DNA from: Cryptomeria japonica
Taxonomy: Eukaryota > Streptophyta > Pinopsida > Cupressales > Cupressaceae
Length of the DNA stretch: 64,000 bases
Direction of reading: 5' to 3'
Assembly: GCF_030272615.1 (NCBI RefSeq)
Contig: NC_081406.1
Coordinates: 169,105,861 to 169,169,860, forward strand
Below, in pieces: positions 11,549 to 21,959 of the stretch. The notes under the pieces were generated by a model. That model was given only the letters and a program-made list of their open reading frames with translations, did not search any database and was not told the origin of the DNA. Position numbers and translations under genes: made by a program. Numbering within the stretch: position 1 is the first letter of the stretch; every line of letters begins with the position of its first letter.

Positions 11549-12287
11549 ATGCACTAATTTGTAAGTCTTTGGATTTTATAACCGACTAATTTGTATGGGT
11601 TATTTAGGTCGGTACAATTGATGTTTGTTATGTCGATGGTTTTGAGAAGAGTGTGAAGCCAAACCAGCGTGTGAGAGATCTACAAAAGTGTAGCAAATTT
11701 GGAGAAGAATTAGATCTGATCAAGCAAGCAGATAAGTGTTATACCCAAATCATTCACTATTGTAAATCGCTTAACTGGGTATCTCAACATCTGAGTGTTA
11801 AATCCTCTTGCAAGGTTGATCCTAATAGGTCAAAGCTCCTAACGGGGCTCATCATCTAAATCCCTTAACCGAGTGACTTCTAACAGGGTCTGCTCCTAAC
11901 AGGGCATCTTTGTAAGCTTCTAACTAGGCTAGGCTCCTAACAGGGCGCATTCTGAAAGAGTGCACAATTTTTGTGGGTACCAATTCGCACCGTGGTTTTT
12001 CCCTATTTGGGTTTCCACGTGAAAAACATGGTGTTCATGTGGTGAATGTTTCTAATGTGTTGATTTGATTTACTTTCAATTTATGCATGTTAATGAACAC
12101 TAAATGAGCAGTCTTGTTAAATCAGTTTAACAATTGGTTATCAATGATTACTGGTAATGGTAAAGAGTTTATTACTGGTTTATAATTGATTTGATGAAGT
12201 TTTATAAGTTCAAGTTTTAAGTTTGAAATTGTTGTTAATACTAATTCACCCCCCTCTCAGTATTAACCAGATCCTCTAAGATTAACA

Positions 12288-14215
12288 TTAGTATGGTTGC
12301 AACATTGAAGCATTAGACAAAATGTTAAGTAAGCAGAAGCACAACAAGGACATCAATGGTGTTGGATTTCAAAATGGACAGTATTCTAACAATAAAGATC
12401 CATCAGGAAAGGAGATACACTTCACCTCTTCAAGTATATGTATAGACTTTACAATATCAGTGCTATTCTTTAGCCTTAGTCCCTTGACCTGATAAGAAGT
12501 CAACAATGTTATCAAGGAAGTCTTTTTTAAACTTCTAATCCCTTCATGCCTTCATATTAAGCACCTTCTTTTAATGTCTCCTTTATTAAATTTGTTGCTT
12601 CATACAAATGTTCACTTCATGTTGTGAATTACTTCTCTTACTTGCTAACCAATGCGTATCCCTTTTACTATAGTATACTTTGATGCCTTCCTTGGATGAA
12701 TCAAACTCCTTATACTTTAAATGACGGAAGGCTTTCTTTCTAAAGACGCATTGTATGTCCTTCCACCATCGTATCTCCTCATGATATGTGATCACACTTT
12801 TCACTAATTAATGCATATTTGTGAATCACTGCTAATATGACTCCTAACTACTATCTTGCTTGAACACTTCATTACTTAGAACCACTATTCGATAAGTGAT
12901 CTTCTGACTAATAGGTCACTGATTATAAGAAATACTAATTAGTTGATTAGAAAAGTCAATTTAATATAACTTTTGAAGCAAATCGTTGATGCTGAGAATT
13001 TAATATCTCCACTTCCTTTGATCGCATTTTTCTTAGCAATCGTTGTCTTCCTTTAACAATTATTAACTAATAAATTGTTTATTGTCTAATCACATATAGG
13101 TGTTGACTTTCTTATATTATTTTTTGCCTTCATGGTTTGATGCATACCACCAAGAACAAGGATGTTACTGCCTATAACTTAATAACAGTTCTGATTTGAT
13201 CTGACCCATCGTCCTCCCCTTGGATGCTTTTGATGTCTTTCCTTTATATCTCTCTATGTGAGGGAGAGGTCACATCTCTTCATGTATTCCCTTTGGCAAG
13301 AGAACACCCTTTTACCATTAGCACCCTTTGAAAGAGTGCAACTATTCATTATTTCTGCCCTTTGAAAGGGACACAATCTTTCACAATCAAATTTGCACTT
13401 CTTATTTAAATCTGATCTGCACTTCTGATTCCCTAGTTATCCCCCTTCAAATGAGTTCTCTTCTACCTTTTATACCTCATCTTTGGGGAGTCGCAACTTA
13501 TCATTTCATGCCTTTTGATCATTCATTAACTCTAGTCAAATTCTAAATATATTTAATTATATTCTTTTATATTTTAATTTAATTTTTATTTTTATCCTTT
13601 TGTATTTTAATTTTATAATTATTATTTGTTATCAAATTATATTTGAAAGTGGGGACATTACAGAAAGATTTCTCAATGGAGCAGCAACAGTTTCACAATG
13701 ATCAGCAAGTTGATACTCCCCAACTTTGGTGGAGAATAAATGCACAGCTTCATCCATGCAACTTTCTGAATTTGCGGCACCCAGACAGTGTAGAATCCAC
13801 AAGACAAATGAACATGATGAGTTACATTGCTTGACATTCTTGTCAAGGATGGAATCAGCACTACAAGGGAAAATCTTCTTTTGAAATGTTCCCAGGCCAG
13901 AGGTGGAATCATGCAATTTCAGTGTCCCAGAAAGCAATGATCCTCTTTCAAGATTCAAAGGGATGATCAAAAATCAGCTTGGTCTTGAAGGTGACATATG
14001 CCTAGAAAGCATATTGTTACCATTGTGGTGTAAGATTCATAAAACACCCCACTCCAAATTCATTTGCTCATTATGAAAAAATTACTATCAATCAAGCTAG
14101 ATGCCAATTCAGATTGCCAATCTTATCTAGGGACAAGTGTATCATTGAGAAATCTTAGAGTACATATCTTGCAGTTGATGAGTATAGGAGAATACATGAA
14201 CAGTTCATTGCTACA
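12288..14215. other. Stretch without recognisable gene
   Basis: AT-rich sequence. From 13540 to 13640 it is nearly pure A/T. Short open frames on both strands (for example 12586-12804 and 13632-13970, both minus) show no family motif. No LTR ends or repeats could be fixed. Confidence 0.5.
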
Positions 14216-15929
14216 TTGTCTGAAAGTGAGGGAGATGAGTTGCGAGAAGATAGTGCAATTGAATGGGACAGCCAACCTACTATTGTGGAAAACAAATTTG
14301 CATACCTAATGCCCAAGAAAGGACGTAGTGAGGTAGAGACTGTTCAAGTTGAAATTGTGACAAGGGATAATCAAGGTATTAATTCAGCAATCAAGGAAGA
14401 GAGTGATTCAAATCCCTTACAAGAGGAGGAATTCCTTGAGGACTAGTCATTCATGTTACAAAAGGAGATCCTTGAGAATGAATTACAAGAAATATCAAGC
14501 GTCCTTGGAGAGAAAGATAATCATATAGAGATGTTGAACAGAGAACTATAAGTTATCGCGAGCAAATCCAAATATAAGGAGCAGTTCAATTTGGCACTAG
14601 AAGATATCATCACTACAATGCTATTCATGGTTGCACTAAAAGATCTCATGGGAGAAGCACAAGAGGAGCCACTACCAATGTTGTTTCAAGATAAATGAAT
14701 TGCTCCAAGAGGCATGATTCATCATCAACTTCGACCTCCCAAAACATTGCAAGAAGATAGTACAAAAAAGCCAAGTAGTCTAGGTGTCACAATTGAGGGT
14801 TACCTTGTGTCCAAAGAAGTTGAGGAAACAGTGGAAGATGTTAAACTTAGAAAGGCAGTGGTAAGTGAAGATCAATGGTTGGAGACATCAAGACATGAAG
14901 TACTACAAACCATGAAAACTTGTGAGGATCATCAAGAAATTGAGAGGGAATGTGTAGCAAAAAGTATAAGTGACTTGGAAGATCATCATAATCCACTATC
15001 ACTTGATGCCTCACCATTTCTAGAACAAGGAAGTGGCTTCAATACACTCTGATAGGAAGTAACCCTTGATGAAGGTTCAAATAAGCATTCATCCTTATAT
15101 TGAGAGGAAGAGTCAAATGAGAAGCTTCAAGCCGTACTGAAGGAAGAAATTTCAAGCATTATTGAAGTAATGGAGCCAAAGAGCGAAGGGCACTTTGAGG
15201 TGGTGCTACCATCAATGTTAGCATTTGAGTAGCCACTAAAGGAAATATTTGAAGATCAATTACTCAAAGAGACTCTCATTTTCAAAGATATGCTTATGGA
15301 GTTTCATAAGAATGCTTGGTTTATGCAAGATAGTGAACCTGTTATGCTAGCTTTAGTCCTAAAGAGTGAAGAGCAACTCGAGGTTGCCCTAGATTCAATC
15401 CTAAAGGATGAAGAGAAACTTGAGGTTGTGCTAGCTCCAATCCTAAAGATTCAAGAAGAACCAATGAGTGAGAATTTGCATGTCAAGGATGCAAGTGGAA
15501 TGATACATCACCAATGGTGACCTCCTGAGGCAACTAATGATCTCTCTTCCAATGATGCATTGGTAGATGGGGAGCAAGAATTTCCATCCAAGAACGAACA
15601 GTGTCAGGTTGTTTCTTTCCTTTCTCCTAGCTTTGAAAGTTATTATGAATTTTATTACGGGGGTTTTAGGAAAAAAAACTTGCAATTGGATAGACCACAG
15701 TCCCAATGAGCTGCCACAACTGATAATCTTGCATGAGGCCTCGATTGAGTATGAGAGATGCATTGAGAGAGCCTTCTCCATTGTATTTAAGGATAATTTT
15801 TCTCAACTTCGGACCATCGCCGTTGCCATGCTCATGTCACATAATCTAAGAGATCATGTAAAGTCATGTATAGATGTCACTTCTTTGAGTCATGCCCGTT
15901 CGAGGAGTCTTGTATATAGTTTAGTTTAG
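14216..15929 (+). pseudogene. Broken acidic coding-like tract, unrecognised
   Basis: Several neighbouring plus-strand open pieces (14216-14446, 14714-15052, 15290-15520, 15567-15929) are rich in Glu, Lys, Leu and Asp. They contain coiled-coil-like runs and a repeated segment of the type EEQLEVALDSILK / EEKLEVVLAPILK. GMIHHQ occurs twice, near 14711-14730 and 15505-15522, suggesting an internal duplication. Stops and frame changes separate the pieces. I recognise no domain. It may be the extra open frame of a non-autonomous gypsy element, since the surroundings (15930-16222 and 21690 onward) look LTR-like, but this is inference. Confidence 0.35.
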
Positions 15930-16222
15930 GTAGGTTTCTTTTCACATGCTTTAGCTTAGAGGTTTTGGTGAGCCAGGTTTTTACTTTGCCTTGAGTTATT
16001 TGACTCGAGATTCCTGGGTGGCTCAGTCAATTTGTTTTGTTTTCTTTCTTTAGCTTAGTTTTCTTTCCCTTAGTTTAGTTTGCTTTAGTTTTAGTTTTCT
16101 TTTGATTCAGTCGGTTTGCTTAGTTTAGGTGTCCTAAGTGGGAACCTTTGTTTGTGAGAAAGGCGTTTGTGTTACTTTCTCCAATTCTGGCACAATTTGG
16201 ATCTTATGTTTGGTCCAGTTGT

Positions 16223-16435
16223 TATTAGAATAATACTTTATTATTTATTTAATTCTCAATTATGTAATATTATGTAATATTATGTAAATATTTCTAATAA
16301 GATCTTTTTGATCTTATTCGCAATTTCTTTTTAGAAACTTGCTTTTATGTACAATGTGTAATTCTTTATATTGAGCATATTTGCTCATTTGTTAATACAA
16401 CAATCATTTTTCACCAATTATGTGTTTACATAATA
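16223..16435 (+). repeat. 5' LTR of copia D
   Basis: 213 bp, TATTAGAATA to TACATAATA. It carries a tandem TAATATTATG duplication (about 16265-16285) that the 3' copy lacks. Confidence 0.93.
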
Positions 16436-16447
16436 TGGTATCAGAGC
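16436..16447 (+). other. Primer-binding site of copia D
   Basis: TGGTATCAGAGC directly after the LTR end, the typical copia initiator-Met tRNA site. Confidence 0.93.
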
Positions 16448-17384
16448 CTTCTTAGAAAATACCTGTGTTTTCTTTCCAATAAAATTTTTGAAAGAAATTT
16501 TTCCAGAATTTAGAAAAACATTTTTCGTCACCTCTGGGCAATTTTTCTAAAAGTCATCTTCTTCGCTAAGTTGTGATTTATGGTCTACTTCCGGCTTCTA
16601 AAGACGCAACTTCTTCCCTACAAGAACGACGCGATTTCGTGTGTGTGTTTTTTTTTACGCGATTTTTCAGATCGTGATAGGAGCTCTGCAACTCATGATG
16701 GGAGCATTTCATCTGCTCTTCTATGATCCATGATGTCTACATTTCGCGTCCTTTTCAGATTTCTAGGCATTTTTTTTTTTTTTTTAAATTGCTTATTTTT
16801 GGCCCTCATTATTTTCTGCGAGACCTCACGTGTTCGTATTTGGCACTGATTTTGTTTTGGCTCATTGTTATTTGCATCATTCCCATCATGATTTTTGTGA
16901 CAAAGTTTTGCACATCTCTTATGCACGATCTGAAATTGGTAGCCATCCTCATTTGTTTTTTTGCAACCTTCAAAACCTGCGATTTTCAGTAACCTAGGGT
17001 TTCTTCTTCTTTTCAGCTAAGGTTCTTAACCATTCAAATTAAGTCGAAAAAAATTCTAATTGCAGATTCTTGGTGGGTTTTTCGAGAGCTCAACTGGATT
17101 GTTTTCAGAATTTTGTGGGTGCATCATTTTTTGTGCCTCAAATTTCATGCCAGTGGATTTCAATTCTGATCTTTTTGGGTTTTTTGCAAGGATTTTTGGG
17201 TTGTCTTCAGATTTTTCTGGGTCAACCAGAAAATTTTCTCGAAATTCGTGTCAATCGTACTTCATTTGTTTTTTGAAGTCTGTACCTATCTATATCTGCC
17301 TTTGTTTTCTACATTCGGATTTGTGCTTCGTGCTATCGCCTCTTCTTTGATTTTTCTTTTTTCATGCATTGGAAAACATGCAAG
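16448..17384 (+). other. Untranslated leader of copia D
   Basis: About 940 bp between primer site and gag. It is T-rich with TTTTTTT runs and no convincing frame. The open stretch at 17060-17350 is a composition effect. Confidence 0.6.
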
Positions 17385-18890
17385 ATGGCGGCATTGACCA
17401 ACTTGATGTTGGAAGGAAATCAACAATTCAATGGCAAAAATTATAACACCTAGAAGCAGCGCATGCTGACAAGCTTCGAATATCACCTCCTAGTTGATAT
17501 TGTCTTGGGAAAATAATCTCATCCTTCTGCAGCCGGAGCTAATCAAGACAAATTTGATGACCGTAATAGGGAAGTTGTCATGTTTCTCAAGCTCTCTGTC
17601 ATACATGACCAGCTACCTCAAATTCCTTCTGGTCAATCAACCTCAAAAATTTGGAAGCATCTAAAGGAGTTGCATGAGACATCCGACAAAATTTGAGCAT
17701 TCTTCTTGAAGAACCAGTTGTTCTCCATCATAATGGATGGATGCATGTCCTTATAGGAGTATCTCACGAAGATTAAGGACATTCGAGATTATCTCGAAGC
17801 TATTGGTTAGAAAATGGAGGAACAGGATATGGTAGTCATAACCCTCAAAAGTCTACCAAAATCCTACGAGCACTTCATAGAGACTCTCAACATTACATTT
17901 ACGACTGTTGATATGAAATTTCCAGAGGTATGCACCAAACTTTTGCAATAGGATCGTTGGAAACAACAGTTTGGTAGTGGTGCCACTTCATCCTCCTCTA
18001 AGCAAGCCTTTGCAGCCAAATCCTTTCACAAGGATAAAGGCAAATCTCAGTCATCTTAGTTCTCTCAACAAAAAGGCTCAAGTCAGTCACAGGAAGGCTT
18101 GAAAAAGAATAAGGTTCAATGCAATTATTGTCACAAATATGGTCATCTGATTAAGGATTGTCGTAATCGGATAGCTTCTAAACAACGGAAGTAGGGAGGG
18201 TCTCATCCTAAAGCCAATGTCGCTAAGCACACAGAGCAGAAAGAGTCTTCCTTTTGCATCTTCATGGCTAAAAGGCCTGCACACCATGTGAAATTTTATG
18301 CTTGGTATATTGACTCTGGTGCTTCTTGACATTTCACTCACAGGCATGATTGGTTTACAGAATTCTGTTCCTATACTACTTCAATTATTTTTGGAGGAGG
18401 TGAGGAGTATATAGTTGTCGGCAAGGGCAACATTCAGATACAATCTGGTGGGAGGAATCTCATATTCCTCAATGTGTACTATGTTCCTGGCATAGAATTG
18501 AACCTTCTCTCTGTGAGTTAGATTATGTGGCATTCTCTTCAGCTTGATGTCATCTTCAGTGCACATAAGTGATCTATTGTTGATCATGTGACACACACTA
18601 TAGTTGTTGTTGGTATTGAGGATCATGGTCTTTATAGACTTGTGGATACAAGTGATTCTCTTGAGCATGCCTTTACAGCAAAATCCTCCTCTTTCTCCCA
18701 TCTATGGCATCGATGATATGGTCACTTGAACATTCATTATCTTGCTCAACTTGTTCGGGAAGATTTAGTACATGGCCTACCTTAAATTCAAACTTAGAAT
18801 CAGCAAGTTTGTGAAGCTTGTCAGGCTAGGAAGCAACACAGGACACCGTTCAAGGATGGTGAATCGTGGTGAGCCTCTAAGGTACTGCAG
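17385..18890 (+). pseudogene. Copia D gag and protease
   Basis: The frame starts at ATG 17385 (MAALTNLMLEGNQQFNGKNY). Gag contains KIWKHLKELHETSD and KSLPKSYEHFIETLN, as in copia UBN2-type gag, then an intact CCHC knuckle CNYCHKYGHLIKDC near 18120. The protease motif reads WYIDSGAS at about 18304, followed by a stop, and ELNLLSV lies near 18500. The GAG-pre-integrase segment (SHLWHR, YGHLNIHYLAQLV, CEACQARKQ) ends it. At least ten in-frame stops are present, several where Trp or Gln is expected. Confidence 0.88.
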
Positions 18891-19914
18891 TTGGTCCACG
18901 CTAATGTATGTGGTCCAATGAATACTACTTTTGTTACTGGGTGCAGGTATTTCTTACTTTTTGTTGATGATTACAGTTGTAAGATGTGGGTGTACATTCT
19001 TAGACAGAAATCAAATGTGTTTCCTATATTTTAGAAATTTAAGGCCTTGGTAGAAAAAGAGTTTGTTTGTTTTATTATTACTCTTAGGTCTGATAATGGG
19101 GGGGGAGTTTTATTCTACTGCTTTCTCCACTTTCTATGATACACATGGCATAAAACATCAGTTAACCACACCATACACCCCTCAGAAGAATGGCGTTGTA
19201 AAACATCATAACCGCACCATTAAAGAAATGGCTAGGTCTATGTTGGAACACAAAAATGTTCCTAAGAAGTATTGGGCAGAAGCAGTGTTTACTGCAGTCT
19301 ATCTCTTTAATAGGTCTCTCACTCATGTTGTTAAAGGGAAGACTCTTGAGGAAGCCTGGACAGGTCGCAAACCCAGGATCAGCCATTTGAAAGTTTTTGG
19401 CTCTCTTGCATATGTTTGGATTCCAGATGCTAAGAGCTCTAAGTTAGATTCCAAGAGTTAGAAGTTCATGTTTACAGGTTACAATAACAACAATAAGGCC
19501 TACCAGTTGATTGATGTAGACACTGATCATCTCATCTTCAGTCACGATGTTGTCTTTGATGAAGATATAGGACCATTTCAGCTTTCCTCATCTGAGTAGA
19601 ATTCTAAGGATCCACCTTTGAAGGCTTTTGATTTAGGTGTTCATCTTCCATTTGGTTCACCTGATGGGAGGGATGATGCAGATTCTATATTTCATGATGC
19701 ACTACCTAAATTTCCTCTAGATGATGCTAATATTCCACCTATTGCAGATCCTCTTCCACCTCCAATTCGAGTTATTCCTCCTCCATCCGATGTTGGCACA
19801 TCTACTCTCCGACCTAAGTGGTGGGCTAAGACAATCAGTGATCTTCATCTTGATGAGCTCATTGAGGGTAGATCTTCCAAAAATAAGGGTAAGCAGTAAA
19901 ATATAGTTAACTTT
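18891..19914 (+). pseudogene. Copia D integrase
   Basis: Integrase core with LVHANVCGP, FVDDYSCKMWV, LRSDNGGEF, PYTPQKNGVV and ISHLKVFGSLAYV. Two of the three catalytic acids have changed. The first Asp is Asn (AAT at 18903-18905). The Glu that follows NGVV in the family is Lys (AAA at 19201-19203). Only the middle Asp remains. Both changes are G-to-A on this strand. The C-terminal extension before RT is rich in Pro and Asp. Inactive. Confidence 0.88.
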
Positions 19915-21492
19915 TCTCTCATGGCCAACATTCATAGTATTTATGAGCCTCAGACTTATACCGAAGCAAAAGGGATTCCAGAGTGGGAATAAGCAATGGA
20001 TGCAGAATACCAAAGCCTTCTGAAGAACAACACCTGGGTTCTCTCGGATCTTCATCCAAGGAAGAAACCCATTAGCTGCAAATGGGTCTATAAGGTCAAG
20101 TATCATGCCGATGGTACCTTAGATAAATACAAGGCCAAATTAGTTGCTCGAGTATTCACACAGCGGGAGGGCATTAATTATGAGGAGACATTTTCTCCTA
20201 GTGCCAAGATGAGTACCATTCATTTTCTTCTTGCTATTGCGGCTTAGTTTGGATGGAAATTCCATCAGATGGATGTTAGGAGTGCCTTCCTCAATAGTGA
20301 GTTGCGGGAAGAAGTCTACATAACGCAACCTCCTGGTTTCAAGGTTGCTGGCAAAGAACATCAAGTATGTCGAATCGTTAAAGCACTCTATGGACTTAAA
20401 CAGGCACCTCGAGCGTGGTCTATTAAGACTGATTAGTACTTGGTTGCTCATGGTTTTCACTGTTTCCCTTCTGACAGTAATCTATATATCAAACACTCTG
20501 GTGACGATATTCTCTTTCTTGTTATCTATGTGGATGACTTAATCATTACTGGTAATTCAGCACATTTGATTGAAGAAATCAAACAGGATCTGTGCCAGGA
20601 TTTTGATATGACGGGTTTGGGGCTTCTCCATTATTGTTTGGGTGTTGAGGTTTGGTAGAATGATGGTAGCATTTTTATTTTTTAGTCTAAGTATGCCAGG
20701 AACTTGCTTGACAAGTTTTGAATTCAGGATTGCAAACTTGCTTCCACACCTATGGAAACTAGCTTGAAGTTGTCAGCCAAGTTTGATTCTCCTCCTATAG
20801 ATGAGCCACAATTTAGGCAACTAGTGGGCAGTCTCATCTATATTACTGCTACTAGACCTGATCTCAATTTTGTAGTGAGATACATTTCACACTTCATGAC
20901 AGCCCCCAAGGCTGATCATTGGGTAGTAACGAAGCGTGTGATGCTTTATGTGAAAGGCACCTCTAATTATGGACTTCTTTACACTAAGAGTCAAGATCCT
21001 AGACTCAGTGGGTTCACAGATTCAGATTGGGCAGGTTCGGTTGATGACAGGAAGTCAACATCTGGATATTTGTTTAGTTTGGGATCTGGTGCAGTCACTT
21101 GGACTAGTAAGAAGCAGCAGGCAGTGGCTCTCTCCTCGACGAAAGCAGAATATCGGGGAGCAGTTAAGGCATCTTGTGAGATAGTTTGGCTTTGTCGGAT
21201 GCTTGCGGATATGCAAATATCTCAAGCAGGTTTGACTCCCTTGTTCTCTGACAATCAAGGAGTTCGTAAAATTGCCAAGAATCCAGTCTTCCATGAAAGA
21301 ACCAAACATATAGAGCTTCATTGTCATTACATTCGACAATTGGTTGAAGACAGATCCATTCAGTTGTTGCATGTTCCTACAGCGGAGCAGCCAGCATATA
21401 TTCTCACCAAGCCCCTCAGTCCAGATAAGTTTGTAAAATTCAAGGGGTCTATTGGTGTAGTTGATAGATTGAGCATTAAGGGAGGGTATTAG
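19915..21492 (+). pseudogene. Copia D reverse transcriptase and RNase H
   Basis: RT begins around WEXAMDAEYQSLLKNNTW and shows KWVYKVKYHADGT, FHQMDVRSAF, EVYITQPPGF, ALYGLKQAPRAW and the catalytic VIYVDDLIITG. Stops follow at about 20656, 20683 and 20719. A long open part (20752-21492) covers the thumb and RNase H: FTDSDWAGSVDDRKSTSGY, ALSSTKAEYRGA, FSDNQGVRKIAKNP, ILTKPLSPDKF. The stop codon overlaps the start of the 3' LTR (21487). The RNase H half looks much better preserved than the rest. Confidence 0.92.
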
Positions 21493-21689
21493 AATAATAC
21501 TTTATTAGTTATTTAATGCTCAATTATGTAATATTATGTAAATATTTATAATAAGATCTTTCTGATCTTATTCGCAGTTTCTTTTTAGAAACTTGCTTTT
21601 ATGTACATTGTGCAATTCTTTATATTGAGCGTATTTGCTCATTTGTTAATACAACAATCATTTTTTACCAATTATGTGTTTACATAATA
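21487..21689 (+). repeat. 3' LTR of copia D
   Basis: 203 bp, preceded by the short purine tract AAGGGAGGG (21478-21486). Ends ACATAATA, followed by the target duplicate GTTGT. Confidence 0.93.
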
Positions 21690-21694
21690 GTTGT

Positions 21695-21959
21695 GAGGTA
21701 TTCACACATCACCCCACTGCACATTGGGACCCCCACCTTTTTTTTTTCTTTCTGGGATAGTTTTTGAGTCCTTCGCTATTAGCCTTTGCATTGAAGAGGT
21801 ATAGATGGTTAGGAAGCCAGGACTCAGGACGATAGCTCTTCTTTTGGGGGTGAAATGAGGTCAAAATTAAGATAAAGAGAAAGAGGTCTGATGAAGTAAC
21901 TCTTCAAGATCAATCCCAATCAAGCAATGCAAGGAAACATCAATTGGGTGAAGTACGTA
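21695..21959 (+). repeat. Gypsy-like fragment with the CCCCA/TGGG module (copy 1)
   Basis: Contains TTCACACATCACCCCACTGC then ACATTGGGACCCCC and a T-run (21701-21750), followed by a segment ending in CTATTAGCC. The same module recurs at 24637-24680 and 45509-45553. It is part of the host sequence into which copia D was inserted. Family not fixed. Confidence 0.5.

Larger units (their letters stand above)
10086..11549 (+). mobile_element. Fragment F: copia LTR, primer site and GC-rich leader
   Basis: A 381-bp LTR (10086-10466) is followed at once by TGGTATCAGAGC, a copia primer site, then about 400 bp of AT-rich leader and a GC-rich island. No gag or pol follows, and no second LTR was found before LTR A resumes. 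It is therefore a truncated element inside the 3' LTR of copia A. The right border is uncertain (between about 11200 and 11560). Confidence 0.65.
9353..12287 (+). repeat. 3' LTR of copia A, interrupted by fragment F
   Basis: Starts TGTTGGCTTG right after the polypurine tract and ends AAGATTAACA at 12287. The last ~640 bp resemble the reverse complement of the copia B LTR: the CTCCTAACAGGG repeats at 11840-11945, CACCGTGGTTTTTCCC near 11990, and CACCCCCCTCTCAG near the end. The middle, from 10086 to about 11549, is foreign (fragment F). Without it the LTR would be about 1.47 kb, close to the LTRs of copia B. The host flank right of 12287 is unrecognised, and the matching 5' LTR lies outside the window. 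Confidence 0.75.
16223..21689 (+). mobile_element. Copia D, complete LTR retrotransposon with TA...TA termini
   Basis: A 5,467-bp element with short LTRs (16223-16435 and 21487-21689), a primer site directly after the first LTR, and a full gag-PR-IN-RT-RH order. The target duplication GTTGT is perfect (16218-16222 and 21690-21694). Both LTRs begin TATTAGAATAATAC and end TACATAATA, so the termini are TA...TA in place of TG...CA. The LTRs differ by roughly ten substitutions plus one 10-bp duplication of TAATATTATG. The polyprotein carries many stops, mostly of the kind expected from C-to-T change. It sits in gypsy-like sequence. Confidence 0.95.

Noticed and set aside
10844-11550. Overlapping Pro/Arg/Gly-rich frames on both strands in the GC-rich island
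   Set aside because: High GC lowers stop frequency. Frames overlap on opposite strands, show no motif and have no support for one over another.
13632-13970. 112-codon minus-strand frame (GTLKLHDSTSGLGTFQKK)
   Set aside because: It looks somewhat protein-like, but no family is recognised, it overlaps a plus frame and lies in decayed repeat sequence. Not strong enough to list.
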